This document shows, one piece after another, positions 37,336 to 46,918 of a DNA stretch of 64,000 bases (position 1 is the first letter of the stretch; every line of letters starts with the position of its first letter). Under the pieces are notes generated by a model. That model did no database searches, was not told the DNA's origin, and saw only the letters and a program-made list of their open reading frames with translations. A program made the position numbers and the translations under genes. The stretch lies in assembly GCA_019358975.1 (NCBI GenBank), contig JAHHIL010000017.1:1-64000 (forward strand), given 5' to 3'. The DNA comes from Trichocoleus desertorum ATA4-8-CV12 (GTDB lineage: Bacteria; Cyanobacteriota; Cyanobacteriia; FACHB-46).

Positions 37336-37641
37336 TCAACGGCTCTTAGGTTTAGTGTTTACGCTCACAGGCCCATTCACCAAGGCTTGGCAAGCTAACC
37401 GATAGTTGTCAGGCTTTTTCTTGAGTTTACGATCCTCAACCTCAGTCCGAGGAGAAAGATTATCAAGACCTTCCACAACCTCAACAATGCAGGTACCACA
37501 TTGGCCATACCCGCCACAGTTCGTCATTTTGCCAATGAGGGTATAAACATCAATCCCATTCTCGATCGCCTTAAACCTCAAGTTGGCCCCATCTGCTGCG
37601 ATCACCTCTTTATTTTCTTTGACGAACTTAATATTTCCCAT
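37336..37641 (-). CDS. Plant-type 2Fe-2S ferredoxin
   Basis: A 101-residue electron carrier. The start is the ATG at 37641 ([15 protein letters not shown]); upstream codons are not typical of the family. The cluster ligands are C in [17 protein letters not shown] (three Cys) plus the distal C in YRLACQALV. The charged C-terminal end (NTKPKSR) and KLKKKPDNY loop differ from the main photosynthetic ferredoxin PetF, so this is one of the minor cyanobacterial ferredoxins. It is divergent to psbB and shares the 520-bp upstream region with it. Confidence 0.92.
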   Translation of the reverse strand: MGNIKFVKENKEVIAADGANLRFKAIENGIDVYTLIGKMTNCGGYGQCGTCIVEVVEGLDNLSPRTEVEDRKLKKKPDNYRLACQALVNGPVSVNTKPKSR

Positions 37642-38161
37642 GCCCGTTTCCCTCGTTGTCGCTTCGTTACATTCACCCGTCATCACAAAAGCTGCTCTAT
37701 CTCAGTGGCATAGACGTTGCCGCAAAAATGTAACAGCTTAACCAGTAAGGTTCAAGAAACGCAAATTCTTTCTCAGAATCAAAGCTCCCCGTTTCTAAGC
37801 TAACAAATGAATTGATGCTGATCTGACCCAGAACGTTGTATTCTGCTAGCTTTCAGTCAAAAACCGTGAAGATGCCAGGATATTGAAGAGTAATTACAAG
37901 TCACAAAGGACTATTGCAGAACCATCAACTTTACTTGCATTAGGCTCTAACACTGGTTACACTTCTTTATACATTTCATCTTTATAAGCGCATTGTCAAA
38001 CTGCTTAAGCTGTCTTGTTTAGAGGCAATTTTGGTAGACGGTGCTAAACGGCAAAAGAGTTACAGCGGTTCCAGATCTGGTAGGTTTATCAGTATCCGGC
38101 ACCTTAACAAAATGCTGAAAGAAGCGTTGAAGTAGGAATATTTAGAGGAGGAGCGTAGTCA
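37642..38161. promoter_or_regulatory. Divergent promoter region of ferredoxin and psbB
   Basis: About 520 bp without ORFs. A strong ribosome site GAGGAGGAG ends about 10 bases before the psbB ATG. A TTATAA (around 38010) preceded by TTACAC is a possible promoter core for psbB, but the spacing is not ideal. Nothing else specific was seen. Confidence 0.4.
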
Positions 38162-39691
38162 ATGGGACTACCCTGGTACCGAGTACACACAGTCGTTCTG
38201 AATGATCCAGGGCGGCTGATTTCTGTACACCTAATGCACACTGCCCTTGTGGCAGGCTGGGCCGGTTCAATGGCGTTGTATGAACTGGCTATTTTTGATC
38301 CTAGCGACCCCGTCCTGAATCCCATGTGGCGTCAGGGCATGTTCGTTCTACCCTTCATGACTCGTTTGGGCGTCACCCAATCTTGGGGTGGCTGGAGCAT
38401 TGCAGGTGAAGCAGCTGCCAATCCTGGTATCTGGTCATTTGAAGGTGTTGCAGCTGCTCACATTATCCTTTCCGGTCTACTATTCCTCGCTGCCTGCTGG
38501 CACTGGGTTTATTGGGATCTAGAACTGTTTAGAGATCCTCGGACTGGCGAGCCTGCTCTCGACTTGCCAAAAATGTTTGGCATTCACTTGTTCTTGTCTG
38601 GTCTACTCTGCTTTGGCTTTGGTGCATTCCACCTGTCAGGCTTGTTTGGACCCGGAATGTGGGTTTCCGACCCCTATGGTATAACAGGCAGTGTTCAGGC
38701 TGTGGCTCCAGAATGGGGACCTGCTGGATTTAACCCCTTCAACCCTGGTGGGATTGTGGCTCACCACATTGCAGCTGGAACGGTTGGCATTATTGCTGGT
38801 TTATTCCACCTCAGTGTCCGTCCTCCTGAGCGTCTCTACAGAGCGTTGCGGATGGGTAACATTGAGACTGTTCTCTCTAGCAGTATTGCGGCTGTCTTCT
38901 TTGCTGCTTTTGTGGTTGCAGGCACGATGTGGTACGGCAACGCTGCTACCCCCATCGAATTGTTTGGCCCCACTCGCTATCAGTGGGACCAAGGTTACTT
39001 TTATCAAGAAATCAACCGTCGTGTTGAAGCCAGTGTTGCTGGAGGCGGCAGTCTCGAAGCAGCTTGGTCGGAGATTCCTGAGAAGCTAGCGTTCTACGAC
39101 TATGTCGGCAACAACCCTGCGAAGGGTGGTTTGTTCCGTACTGGTCCCATGAACAAAGGTGACGGGATTGCTCAAACTTGGCTAGGCCACCCTGTCTTCA
39201 AAGATTCTGAAGGTCGCGAGCTGTTTGTTCGTCGTATCCCCAACTTCTTTGAGAACTTCCCCGTTGTCTTGATTGATAGCGAAGGAATAGTTCGGGCAGA
39301 CATTCCCTTCCGTCGGGCTGAATCTAAATACAGCTTTGAGCAGACTGGAGTGACTGTTAGCCTGTACGGTGGCGAACTCGATGGCAAAACCTTCGATGAT
39401 CCTGCAACTGTGAAGCGCTATGCTCGTGCAGCTCAGTTGGGCGAACCCTTCCAGTTCGATCGCGAAACTTTGAACTCTGACGGGGTATTCCGGACTAGCA
39501 CTCGTGGTTGGTTTACCTTCGGACATGCTGTATTTGCACTCTTGTTCTTCTTCGGCCACATCTGGCACGGTTCTCGGACTCTGTTCCGCGACGTGTTTGC
39601 TGGGGTTGAGGCCGACCTAGAGGAGCAAGTTGAGTGGGGTCTGTTCCAGAAAGTGGGTGACAAGAGCAGCCGCCGGAAGGAAGCTGTTTAA
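38162..39691 (+). CDS. psbB: Photosystem II CP47 chlorophyll apoprotein
   Basis: Core antenna protein of photosystem II, 509 residues as expected, with six membrane helices binding chlorophyll a and a large lumenal loop between helices five and six. It begins [20 protein letters not shown], and the conserved His ligands in [12 protein letters not shown] and [10 protein letters not shown] are visible. The C-terminus is cytoplasmic and basic (KSSRRKEAV). psbT follows 123 bp downstream, the usual cyanobacterial order. Confidence 0.99.
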   Translation: MGLPWYRVHTVVLNDPGRLISVHLMHTALVAGWAGSMALYELAIFDPSDPVLNPMWRQGMFVLPFMTRLGVTQSWGGWSIAGEAAANPGIWSFEGVAAAHIILSGLLFLAACWHWVYWDLELFRDPRTGEPALDLPKMFGIHLFLSGLLCFGFGAFHLSGLFGPGMWVSDPYGITGSVQAVAPEWGPAGFNPFNPGGIVAHHIAAGTVGIIAGLFHLSVRPPERLYRALRMGNIETVLSSSIAAVFFAAFVVAGTMWYGNAATPIELFGPTRYQWDQGYFYQEINRRVEASVAGGGSLEAAWSEIPEKLAFYDYVGNNPAKGGLFRTGPMNKGDGIAQTWLGHPVFKDSEGRELFVRRIPNFFENFPVVLIDSEGIVRADIPFRRAESKYSFEQTGVTVSLYGGELDGKTFDDPATVKRYARAAQLGEPFQFDRETLNSDGVFRTSTRGWFTFGHAVFALLFFFGHIWHGSRTLFRDVFAGVEADLEEQVEWGLFQKVGDKSSRRKEAV

Positions 39692-39814
39692 GCCTCTGTA
39701 TGAGAGCGGAAGAATGGTTTGGCGGCATCTCACCTATAGAGGTTAGTTCGTTAGGCCGTTCTTCCCGTTCTCTTGATAAACTAACAATTAGCTAGATGCT
39801 CAGGAATTTCTGAC

Positions 39815-39910
39815 ATGGAAGCCATTGCTTACATTTTGATTTTGACTTTGGCGATCGGAGTGCTGTTCTTTGCAATTGCCTTCCGCGAACCTCCTCGGAT
39901 TGGTAAATAG
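39815..39910 (+). CDS. psbT: Photosystem II protein T
   Basis: A 31-residue single-helix subunit at the photosystem II dimer interface, sequence opening [20 protein letters not shown] and ending FREPPRIGK. The length matches the family. CAGGA lies about 9 bases before the ATG. It sits just downstream of psbB and is probably co-transcribed with it. Confidence 0.97.
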   Translation: MEAIAYILILTLAIGVLFFAIAFREPPRIGK

Positions 39911-40145
39911 TCACTATTTACAGGCAATATTCTTCACAAAGAACAATTTGTGAGAGGCTGGCGGGACTCGGTAATCTGACATTACTAGGGTAAAATTCTC
40001 CCAAAAGCAACAATTCAAAGTTTTTGATGACCTGAGCCTTAGCGCTGTTCGTAGGGAGTTATATCACTCTCAATCTGAACAGTTTGCATCTTAAGTGGCT
40101 CAGGTTTTCACCTTTGTTTTTTCCGACGCAAAGGATTTGGTGAAT

Positions 40146-40709
40146 ATGCGGTGTCCCTTCTGCCAGCACCCCGATAATCGCGTTCTTGAGTCTCGCTCTG
40201 CGGAGGCGAGCCAAAGTGTGCGACGGCGACGGGAATGCTTGAAGTGTAACCGCCGCTTTACCACTTACGAGCGAATTGAGTATGTGCCGATCGCAATCAT
40301 TAAGCGAGATGGCGATCGCGAATCATTTGACCGTTCCAAGCTGCTTCGAGGAGTTGTGCGGGCTTGCGAAAAAACAGGCATCAGCTCAGACCGATTAGAA
40401 GCCTTAGTCGATGAAATTGAAGCTGAACTACAGCAAAGAGCGGTACGCGAGGTACCAAGCACCGAGATTGGTGAATTAGTATTGCAGCGCCTACAGTTTC
40501 TGAGTGAAGTTGCTTATATTCGATTTGCCTCGGTCTACCGTCAGTTTCGTGGCATTCGAGACTTCATTGATACCCTTAATCATCTGCAAGGATGTCTTGA
40601 CCAAGGAGAGAGTATTAGTAAAGCTGCCGAGGACAGAATAGATGCCGGAGCTAGCGCTGATGCAGAACCTGAGCAAGAAACACCTGCTTCCTTTGTGACC
40701 CATTCCTAA
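40146..40709 (+). CDS. nrdR: Transcriptional repressor NrdR
   Basis: Zinc-ribbon/ATP-cone repressor of ribonucleotide reductase genes, 187 residues from the ATG at 40146 ([17 protein letters not shown]), chosen because the zinc ribbon must be at the N-terminus. The second Cys pair is in [15 protein letters not shown], and the ATP-cone begins near [16 protein letters not shown]. The C-terminal 30 residues are an acidic, variable tail. The order psbB-psbT-nrdR-rps1 is conserved in cyanobacteria. Confidence 0.96.
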   Translation: MRCPFCQHPDNRVLESRSAEASQSVRRRRECLKCNRRFTTYERIEYVPIAIIKRDGDRESFDRSKLLRGVVRACEKTGISSDRLEALVDEIEAELQQRAVREVPSTEIGELVLQRLQFLSEVAYIRFASVYRQFRGIRDFIDTLNHLQGCLDQGESISKAAEDRIDAGASADAEPEQETPASFVTHS

Positions 40710-40934
40710 GAATTACAAAACTGTCATAGAAAGTTACAAAAACCCCTCTAAAGATAATAGCGGGGGAAGCTATTGCGTTATGATAGTTCTTCTGAACCCA
40801 CAAACCATCTAGAGCAAATCTCCTACAATAGTGCTTGGGGGGGATACAGGTGTAGGCTGCACATTAGTAAACGTGCGTGTACATCGATAGGAGACGAAAC
40901 TACCAAATAGATTAGACACTGGGAAACAATTAGC

Positions 40935-41951
40935 ATGGTCAATCAGGAAACAACGGCTAAGGACATTGGCTTTACTCACGACGATTTTGCAGCCCTACTC
41001 GACAAATACGATTATCATTTCAGCCCCGGCGATGTGGTCGCCGGCACAGTATTCAGCTTGGAGCCGAGGGGCGCTCTGATTGACATCGGTGCTAAGACGG
41101 CTGCTTATATTCCGATTCAGGAGATGTCGATTAATCGCATTGATGCTCCCGAAGAGGTACTCCAGTCAAACGAAACTCGTGAATTTTTCATTTTGACGGA
41201 TGAAAACGAAGATGGACAGTTAACTCTGTCTATTCGTCGAATTGAATATATGCGAGCTTGGGAGCGGGTCCGTCAGTTGCAAGCAGAAGATGCGACGGTT
41301 CGTTCTAGTGTATTTGCGACTAACCGAGGGGGGGCGCTGGTCAGAATTGAGGGATTGCGCGGCTTTATTCCTGGTTCTCACATCAGTACTCGTAAGCCTA
41401 AAGAAGAACTGGTTGGCGAAGAGCTACCTTTAAAATTCTTAGAAGTAGACGAAGATCGTAACCGCTTAGTCCTCAGTCATCGTCGCGCTTTGGTTGAGCG
41501 TAAGATGAATCGCCTGGAAGTGGGTGAGGTGGTCATTGGTACTGTGCGCGGTATTAAGCCTTATGGTGCATTTATCGATATCGGTGGTGTGAGCGGTCTG
41601 TTGCACATCTCTGAAATTTCTCATGATCACATTGACACACCTCACAGTGTTTTCAACGTCAATGATGAAGTGAAGGTTATGATCATTGACTTGGATGCTG
41701 AGCGCGGTCGGATTTCTCTCTCTACCAAGCAATTGGAACCAGAACCCGGCGACATGGTGAAGAATCCTCAAGTTGTCTATGAAAAGGCAGAGGAAATGGC
41801 GGCTAAGTACCGTGAGCAACTCCGGGCTCAGCAAGAGGGCGTGACCGCTGAAGAGCCTCCTGCGGCAGTTGAGGAAGTTGCTGAGGACGTGGTAGAAGCA
41901 GCAGTTCCTGAAGAAGTGCTAGAAGAGCAACCTTCGGCTGTAGAAATCTAG
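40935..41951 (+). CDS. rpsA: 30S ribosomal protein S1
   Basis: RNA-binding ribosomal protein of 338 residues with three S1 domains, as in cyanobacteria and plastids rather than six as in Escherichia coli. The domains sit at about 32-100 (GDVVAGTVFSLEPRGALIDI), 118-182 and 197-265 (GEVVIGTVRGIKPYGAFIDI). The tail (about 290-338) is Glu/Val/Ala-rich and acidic. The 225-bp leader after nrdR holds TATGAT near 40779, a possible promoter element. A good terminator follows. Confidence 0.97.
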   Translation: MVNQETTAKDIGFTHDDFAALLDKYDYHFSPGDVVAGTVFSLEPRGALIDIGAKTAAYIPIQEMSINRIDAPEEVLQSNETREFFILTDENEDGQLTLSIRRIEYMRAWERVRQLQAEDATVRSSVFATNRGGALVRIEGLRGFIPGSHISTRKPKEELVGEELPLKFLEVDEDRNRLVLSHRRALVERKMNRLEVGEVVIGTVRGIKPYGAFIDIGGVSGLLHISEISHDHIDTPHSVFNVNDEVKVMIIDLDAERGRISLSTKQLEPEPGDMVKNPQVVYEKAEEMAAKYREQLRAQQEGVTAEEPPAAVEEVAEDVVEAAVPEEVLEEQPSAVEI

Positions 41952-42046
41952 ACTTTCAACTACTGGGTTTTAGGCTACTGGGCTAGTGCTGCTACAGCTC
42001 GTTTTTTCTCTGTAAGCTAGCGCTCAATTATCTAAATGTTTTTGAA

Positions 42047-42076
42047 TGAAGAGGGGCTGACTCCTCTTCATTTTTA
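42047..42076 (+). terminator. Intrinsic terminator of rps1
   Basis: TGAAGAGG (42047-42054) pairs with CCTCTTCA (42063-42070) around an 8-base loop, followed by TTTTTATT. A canonical stem plus T-tract, about 95 bp after the stop codon. Confidence 0.85.
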
Positions 42077-42121
42077 TTGTCTTAGTTTTATTGGTTTAAC
42101 GAGTTTGCAGGAGTGATAGAT

Positions 42122-42868
42122 TTGGCGATCGCGCGCTGCCAGCACTTAACTTTTACTAATATTGAAGCGGTGGTTTTTGACAAAGACGGCACCCTAGCAA
42201 ATTCGGAATCTTTTTTAAGCAAGTTAGGTCAGACGCGATCGCACCTCCTCAATCTCGAAGTTCCAGGCATAGAAGCATCGCTGTTGCGAATGTTTGGTTT
42301 AGTAGGCGATCGCCTCAACCCCGCTGGAGCTTTAGCAGTGGGCAGTCGCCGCGAGAACGAAATTGCTGCTGCCGCTTATGTTGCGGCTACGGGTCGAGAT
42401 TGGGTGCAGTCATTGGCGATCGTTCAAGCAGCCTTCAAATCAGCGGATGAATATTTTCAGCGCAAGGCTGACTACACAGCAGTTTATCCAGGTGCATTAC
42501 CTCTGTTGCGATCGCTCAAAGCTGTCGGTGTGAAGACGGCCATTCTCTCCTCCGATAGCATCACTAATGTCCAAGACTTTGCTCAAAAATATGAGTTGGA
42601 AGCTTATTTTGACTTACTGATGGGCACCGAAGCAGGACTCACAAAACCTGACCCTAAATTGCTGCAACAAGTTTGTGTCGCGCTGGAAGTAGCCCCTGCC
42701 ACAACACTCGTAGTGGGTGATTCTAGTGCGGATTTAGTCATGGCCCGGGCAGCAGGAGCAGCGGGTGGAATTGGGGTAACCTGGGGATGGGCTGAATCCT
42801 TTGATTTACCAGATGCAGATGTCGCGATCGCACGATGGGACGAAATTGAAGTGTTGAGCGTAAACTGA
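42122..42868 (+). CDS. HAD-superfamily phosphatase
   Basis: Haloacid-dehalogenase-type hydrolase of 248 residues. Motif I is VVFDKDGTLANS, motif II is AILSSDSI, the motif III Lys is in GLTKPDPKLL, and motif IV is VVGDSSADLVMARAAG. A cap domain fills about 25-110. The TTG at 42122 is preferred as start because GCAGGAG (42107-42113) ends 8 bases before it, whereas an in-frame GTG at 42113 would overlap that ribosome site. It is close to metK in the same direction. The substrate is unknown. Confidence 0.88.
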   Translation: MAIARCQHLTFTNIEAVVFDKDGTLANSESFLSKLGQTRSHLLNLEVPGIEASLLRMFGLVGDRLNPAGALAVGSRRENEIAAAAYVAATGRDWVQSLAIVQAAFKSADEYFQRKADYTAVYPGALPLLRSLKAVGVKTAILSSDSITNVQDFAQKYELEAYFDLLMGTEAGLTKPDPKLLQQVCVALEVAPATTLVVGDSSADLVMARAAGAAGGIGVTWGWAESFDLPDADVAIARWDEIEVLSVN

Positions 42869-42958
42869 AAATTGCTTGCAAACCATTGATCTCAGTCAGA
42901 GAACCGCTTTGCTCGTGGGAGCCTACATCCAGGCCTCTAGGAGCATAACCACAAGTGG

Positions 42959-42964
42959 TATAAT
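42959..42964 (+). promoter_or_regulatory. Candidate -10 element for metK
   Basis: Exact TATAAT, 55 bp before the metK start, within ACCACAAGTGGT dyad context (42949-42960). No good -35 hexamer is found 17 bp upstream. I looked for SAM riboswitch folds in the 150-bp leader and found none. Confidence 0.4.
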
Positions 42965-43018
42965 TCCGGAACTTAACCCCTGAGCGCTTGTCCGTTTAGC
43001 TAAAGAGAGGATATTTCC

Positions 43019-44275
43019 TTGTCTCGTCGCTACCTTTTTACATCTGAATCAGTTACAGAAGGCCATCCCGATAAAATTTGTGACCAAATCTCGGACACCA
43101 TTTTAGATGCTCTCTTGGCTCAGGACCCCACTAGCCGAGTTGCTGCTGAGGTGGTTGTCAACACAGGTTTGGTTTTGATTACTGGCGAAATCACTTCCAG
43201 AGCTAATGTCAACTACATTGAACTAGCTCGCCAGAAAATTGCCGAGATTGGATACACAGGTGCCGAGAACGGCTTCTGTTCTAATAGCTGCTCCGTCTTA
43301 GTAGCTTTAGATAGGCAATCCCCCGACATCGCTCAGGGTGTGAATGCGGCACAGGAGCGCCGTGAAGAGTCCAGCACAGAAGACCTGGATGTCACCGGAG
43401 CAGGCGACCAAGGTATTATGTTTGGTTTTGCTTGCAACGAAACTCCCGAACTGATGCCCTTGCCGATCAGTCTGGCCCACCGAATTGCCCGCCGTTTAGC
43501 AACCGTTAGGAAAACTGGGCAACTGTCTTACTTACGCCCAGACGGTAAAACTCAGGTCACGGTCGCTTACGAAGATGGCCGTCCGGTTGGCATCGATACT
43601 ATTTTGGTTTCCACGCAGCATACGGCAACTATTGGCGATCTCACCGATGAAGTTGCGGTACAAGCCAAGATCAAGGAAGATTTGTGGTCTTTGGTCGTAC
43701 AGCCTATCTTTGCAGATATTTCTGTAGAGCCCGATGAAAACACCCGTTTCCTCGTGAATCCTACAGGCAAGTTTGTGATTGGTGGCCCTCAGGGTGACTC
43801 TGGTCTGACGGGACGCAAAATTATTGTGGATACCTATGGAGGTTACTCTCGTCACGGTGGCGGTGCTTTCTCTGGAAAAGACCCCACCAAAGTAGATCGC
43901 AGTGCTGCTTATGCTTGCCGTTATGTCGCTAAAAACATCGTGGCGGCTGGACTAGCGGAGAAGTGTGAAGTGCAGTTGAGCTATGCCATTGGTGTGGCTC
44001 GCCCGGTCAGCATCATGCTGGAGACTTTTGGTACGGGTAAGGTCGATGATGAGAAACTCCTAGAGCTAGTGCAACAGCATTTTGAGTTGCGCCCAGCGGG
44101 TATCATCAAAGCCTTTAACTTACAAAAACTCCCAAGCGAACGGGGTGGCCGTTTCTATCAGGATGTAGCTGCTTATGGTCACCTGGGCCGCACTGACCTA
44201 GAGTTGCCTTGGGAGAAAACCGATAAGGCGGAGCTCCTAAAGGAAGCTCTTACCCTGTCTAGCGCTTTAGCTTAA
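43019..44275 (+). CDS. metK: S-adenosylmethionine synthetase
   Basis: Makes S-adenosylmethionine from methionine and ATP; 418 residues, in the normal range. Motifs [30 protein letters not shown] and GGGAFSGKD (the P-loop-like signature) are all present. The start is TTG 43019, with GAGAGGA about 8 bases upstream. It feeds the many methyltransferases, including CheR and the DNA methylase in this window. The gene ends in a HIP1-built terminator. Confidence 0.98.
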   Translation: MSRRYLFTSESVTEGHPDKICDQISDTILDALLAQDPTSRVAAEVVVNTGLVLITGEITSRANVNYIELARQKIAEIGYTGAENGFCSNSCSVLVALDRQSPDIAQGVNAAQERREESSTEDLDVTGAGDQGIMFGFACNETPELMPLPISLAHRIARRLATVRKTGQLSYLRPDGKTQVTVAYEDGRPVGIDTILVSTQHTATIGDLTDEVAVQAKIKEDLWSLVVQPIFADISVEPDENTRFLVNPTGKFVIGGPQGDSGLTGRKIIVDTYGGYSRHGGGAFSGKDPTKVDRSAAYACRYVAKNIVAAGLAEKCEVQLSYAIGVARPVSIMLETFGTGKVDDEKLLELVQQHFELRPAGIIKAFNLQKLPSERGGRFYQDVAAYGHLGRTDLELPWEKTDKAELLKEALTLSSALA

Positions 44276-44291
44276 TCCTAAGTTGTTCATC

Positions 44292-44336
44292 AAGCGATCG
44301 CCACTCTTAATCGGGTCGCGATCGCTTTCCGTTTTT
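44292..44336 (+). terminator. metK terminator built from two HIP1 octamers
   Basis: AAGCGATCGC (44292-44301) and GCGATCGCTT (44318-44327) are perfect inverted copies, each holding the HIP1 palindrome GCGATCGC, followed by TCCGTTTTT. The stem is 10 bp with a 16-base loop. Confidence 0.75.
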
Positions 44337-44377
44337 ACTAGGCTTCAAGAATATAAGCCTCAACCAAAGGCAAGCTG

Positions 44378-45121
44378 CTAGTAACGGACTTGTAGTGTCA
44401 CAATTGCCGCGACTTCTTGTTCTCCGCCGATTATGGGCGTAGGCACTTTAGCATTTTGAGTTAATTCTCCCGCGATCGCCATTGGCATTGGCGGGGGCAT
44501 TTGGTTAGCACCCATTACTTGAACGTTGACAATTTCTCGCTGTTGCAGCCCTAACGCTCCTAGAGCCGAACTCACTTGAGTTTTAGCTTTGTCGGTTGCT
44601 TCCCGAATTGCATCTTGTTGCGCTGTGGCGATCGCTTCGTCGGAGGCAGCAAAGGAAACGCTATCAATCCGGGTTGCGCCTGCTTTGACAGCATCATCTA
44701 GTAAGGTGCCAACTTTGTCTGTTGGCATCTGGAAGCTGACTATATTTGCCCCTGAATAGCCTTTGATGCTCTGTTCTCCATCTTTGTAGCTGTATTGAGG
44801 ATTGAGCCGAATCCCAGTAGTTTCCAGCTTTTCGACTTGGCGAGACTGGAGGAGCTTGACCACAGCTTGCGATCGCTGCGCCACTTGTTGTTGCACAGCC
44901 TCAGCCGTCTGATTCTGGACTTCTACCCCCAGTTGTACTTGGGTTAGAGTTGTTGGAATATTGACCTCACCTTTACCCGAAACCATTAAGGTTCTGGTGA
45001 GTGGGTTGGTGTTTGACGGGGCTTGACAAGCGCTTAGGCCAATGAGACCCAGTAACAGGAATGCAGCTCTTAAATACTGATTTCTGGCTCTAACAAAACG
45101 ACTTAGAGGGGCACAGTTCAT
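44378..45121 (-). CDS. SIMPL-domain (DUF541) lipoprotein
   Basis: Envelope protein of 247 residues. The N-terminus has a basic region and hydrophobic helix ending in the lipobox LIGLSACQ, so the mature protein is probably lipid-anchored at Cys32. The SIMPL/DUF541 domain fills about 42-245, beginning LMVSGKGEVNIPTTLTQVQL and with ATRIDSVSFAASD. Members elsewhere are linked to oxidative stress or outer-membrane assembly, but the function is poorly defined. It is convergent to metK. Confidence 0.88.
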   Translation of the reverse strand: MNCAPLSRFVRARNQYLRAAFLLLGLIGLSACQAPSNTNPLTRTLMVSGKGEVNIPTTLTQVQLGVEVQNQTAEAVQQQVAQRSQAVVKLLQSRQVEKLETTGIRLNPQYSYKDGEQSIKGYSGANIVSFQMPTDKVGTLLDDAVKAGATRIDSVSFAASDEAIATAQQDAIREATDKAKTQVSSALGALGLQQREIVNVQVMGANQMPPPMPMAIAGELTQNAKVPTPIIGGEQEVAAIVTLQVRY

Positions 45122-45206
45122 ATATCCTCAATACTGGAATCGAGCGGATATGTCTACTGTGTCACTGTCGTCATTGAGCATCTGGTAAGTTACAGTTTTG
45201 GCAACC

Positions 45207-45452
45207 TCAAGTTTTGGGGTTCAGTTTTTGCGAAATCCAACTAACGGCTCCACTGGCTAAAGCTCCCGCCATCAGAATTCCTAGCGCTGGGGTAAACACA
45301 GGGTCCCAGAGCTTGTACCACAAATCTAGGCCTAGAGGAACGCCCGCAGAACGGCCTATCACCGCGATCGCCAGCCAGAAAAAGCTAAATAGAACTAAAA
45401 ATAAATCGGCAACAAGCGCCAGATTGATCCACTTTAAAAGATTGTCTTTCAT
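45207..45452 (-). CDS. Small membrane protein with two helices
   Basis: An 81-residue protein with hydrophobic segments at about 9-34 and 52-73 and short charged ends. Motif LALVADLFLVLFSFFWLAIA is the first helix. It is 85 bp upstream of the SIMPL gene in the same direction, so they may share a transcript. No family is named with confidence. Confidence 0.65.
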   Translation of the reverse strand: MKDNLLKWINLALVADLFLVLFSFFWLAIAVIGRSAGVPLGLDLWYKLWDPVFTPALGILMAGALASGAVSWISQKLNPKT

Positions 45453-45578
45453 TAATTGTTTAGGCTCAGAGCCGCAAAAAATAGATTAACAAAAAAAGAT
45501 GGCCGTACTTGCAATGAGTACAGCCACAATTGTAGAAGCAGAATTGATAATTTTGGAATTAACTATCTAAAGGTCTGC

Positions 45579-45773
45579 TTAGTCCAGATCATTCATCGCT
45601 TCTCCAGGCATGCTCAGATCATCTGGATCTACATAGTGGCAAACTGCATCATCAATACAAATCAAAGCCCAACCTGATTGATCAATCCCAACCAGCTTGT
45701 AAGAAGTTTCTTGAACAAAAAATCCTTTGTGATTGCGAGTTTCTGGCTTAACAGCGACATTCTCAATAATCAT
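45579..45773 (-). CDS. Small conserved-looking cyanobacterial protein
   Basis: A 64-residue acidic protein from ATG 45773. The central segment ETSYKLVGIDQSGWALICID suggests a small beta structure, and the tail is DPDDLSMPGEAMNDLD. There is no membrane segment. It is isolated between a terminator (45796-45847) and the small membrane protein gene. Function unknown. Confidence 0.6.
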   Translation of the reverse strand: MIIENVAVKPETRNHKGFFVQETSYKLVGIDQSGWALICIDDAVCHYVDPDDLSMPGEAMNDLD

Positions 45774-45795
45774 GGCGGCCTAACTCCGTGAATGT

Positions 45796-45847
45796 TAAAA
45801 ATGAACTAAGCGATAAATCTAAAAGCTCAGCTTATCGCTTAGTTCAT
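45796..45847 (-). terminator. Long AT-rich inverted repeat, terminator-like on the minus strand
   Basis: Sixteen-base perfect arms ATGAACTAAGCGATAA (45801-45816) and TTATCGCTTAGTTCAT (45832-45847). Read on the minus strand, a run of five T (45796-45800) follows directly, so it would end transcripts of the TPR gene at 45967-46389. It could also serve as an operator for the gene at 45773. Confidence 0.6.
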
Positions 45848-45966
45848 AAAATCTTATCATTAGAGTTTCGGATTTATCGTTAAGTTGTTTGAGCAATTGT
45901 TGAGCGATATCAACAGACAGAGAGTTTTATGTCTTTAAGGGCTCAACTTACGACTCCAGCGGCTGG

Positions 45967-46389
45967 CTAAGACTCAAATAACCACTGCTGAACTCGCTTT
46001 AAGCTCTTCCAGTCTGGTTTTCTGCTTAACCCTTCTTCAAGATTTTGTTTAACTTCATCCTCTAATTCTTGAGCCACCATCATGATCTGTTGAGCTATTT
46101 CCACATGATCACGGACCCCTTTCTTAGAAATTTCCAGCATGGCGATCGCTAGATTCACTTGGGCTTGTGGATCTTGCGGATTAAGCTTGACTGCTTTTTG
46201 GGCCGCGTTGTAAGCCTGTGTCGGTTTGTCATCTAATAGATACAACCAAGCTAAGCAAGTCCAAGCGGGGCTACTTTTGCGAGAGCGATCGCAAATGTCT
46301 TTGAACACAGGAATTAAGGTGTCTGGGCCTTCTCCTGCCTTGTAGCGTTCAATGCTGGCATCAAAGAGATCTTCAATAGTCTGAGTCAT
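45967..46389 (-). CDS. Small TPR protein
   Basis: A 140-residue tetratricopeptide protein. Two repeats can be read, about 40-73 (SPAWTCLAWLYLLDDKPTQA) and 74-107 (KAVKLNPQDPQAQVNLAIAM), with a helical C-terminal cap (SLKRVQQWLFES). It is cytoplasmic with no signal peptide, and it has 175 bp to the Fe-S carrier gene upstream. It is probably an adaptor; its partner is unknown. Confidence 0.8.
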   Translation of the reverse strand: MTQTIEDLFDASIERYKAGEGPDTLIPVFKDICDRSRKSSPAWTCLAWLYLLDDKPTQAYNAAQKAVKLNPQDPQAQVNLAIAMLEISKKGVRDHVEIAQQIMMVAQELEDEVKQNLEEGLSRKPDWKSLKRVQQWLFES

Positions 46390-46484
46390 AACAATTCAAA
46401 GCTTGAATGGTTGAGATGGCAACAGCACAGTGGCTGCGTAGTTTCTAAGGAGTTGCTATCAGTATTGCAACCCATAGCCGCAAT

Positions 46485-46512
46485 AAATTAAACCATGCTG
46501 GGGGAGCATGGT
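46485..46512 (-). terminator. Intrinsic terminator of the Fe-S carrier gene
   Basis: On the minus strand, ACCATGCT and AGCATGGT arms (46505-46512 and 46492-46499) with a five-base loop are followed by TTTAATTTATT. It lies 52 bp after the iron-sulfur carrier stop. Confidence 0.75.
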
Positions 46513-46564
46513 TCGTAATTTAGGACCGATTTCTAGATACAAATCTAAACTCGCAAGTGGCAAA

Positions 46565-46918
46565 TCAAGCCGAGAATGACTTCCCGCAACCACAAGTTTG
46601 AGAAGCGTTGGGATTGGTGAATTGGAAGCCACCACCAATTAAGGCATCATTGTAATCCAGCACTAAGCCATAGAGATAAAGCAAGCTCTTGCGATCGCAG
46701 ATGACCTTAAAACCGTCATAGTCAAACACATCATCGTCTTCGCGAATATCTTTGGGATCTGCAAAATCCATTAGGTAGGACATGCCCGAACAACCTCCGT
46801 TACGGACTCCTACCCGGAGGCAAAGGTCTTTACCTTGCTTTTCTCGCAGGGAAAGCACTTGACGGAGGCCATTTTCAGTTAGCAAAATTCCTTGTTGAGA
46901 CTGAGTTGCTTGTGTCAT
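46565..46918 (-). CDS. A-type iron-sulfur cluster carrier (IscA/SufA family)
   Basis: A 117-residue protein that carries or delivers Fe-S clusters. The three conserved cysteines are in [13 protein letters not shown] and in the C-terminal QTCGCGKSF. The length matches the family. It probably serves photosystem I and ferredoxin maturation. It is monocistronic with its own terminator. Whether it is IscA or SufA cannot be told from sequence alone. Confidence 0.93.
   Translation of the reverse strand: MTQATQSQQGILLTENGLRQVLSLREKQGKDLCLRVGVRNGGCSGMSYLMDFADPKDIREDDDVFDYDGFKVICDRKSLLYLYGLVLDYNDALIGGGFQFTNPNASQTCGCGKSFSA

Noticed and set aside
42869-43018. Possible SAM riboswitch ahead of metK
   Set aside because: None of the conserved core motifs of SAM classes are present. 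Only a -10-like TATAAT and a short dyad are seen.
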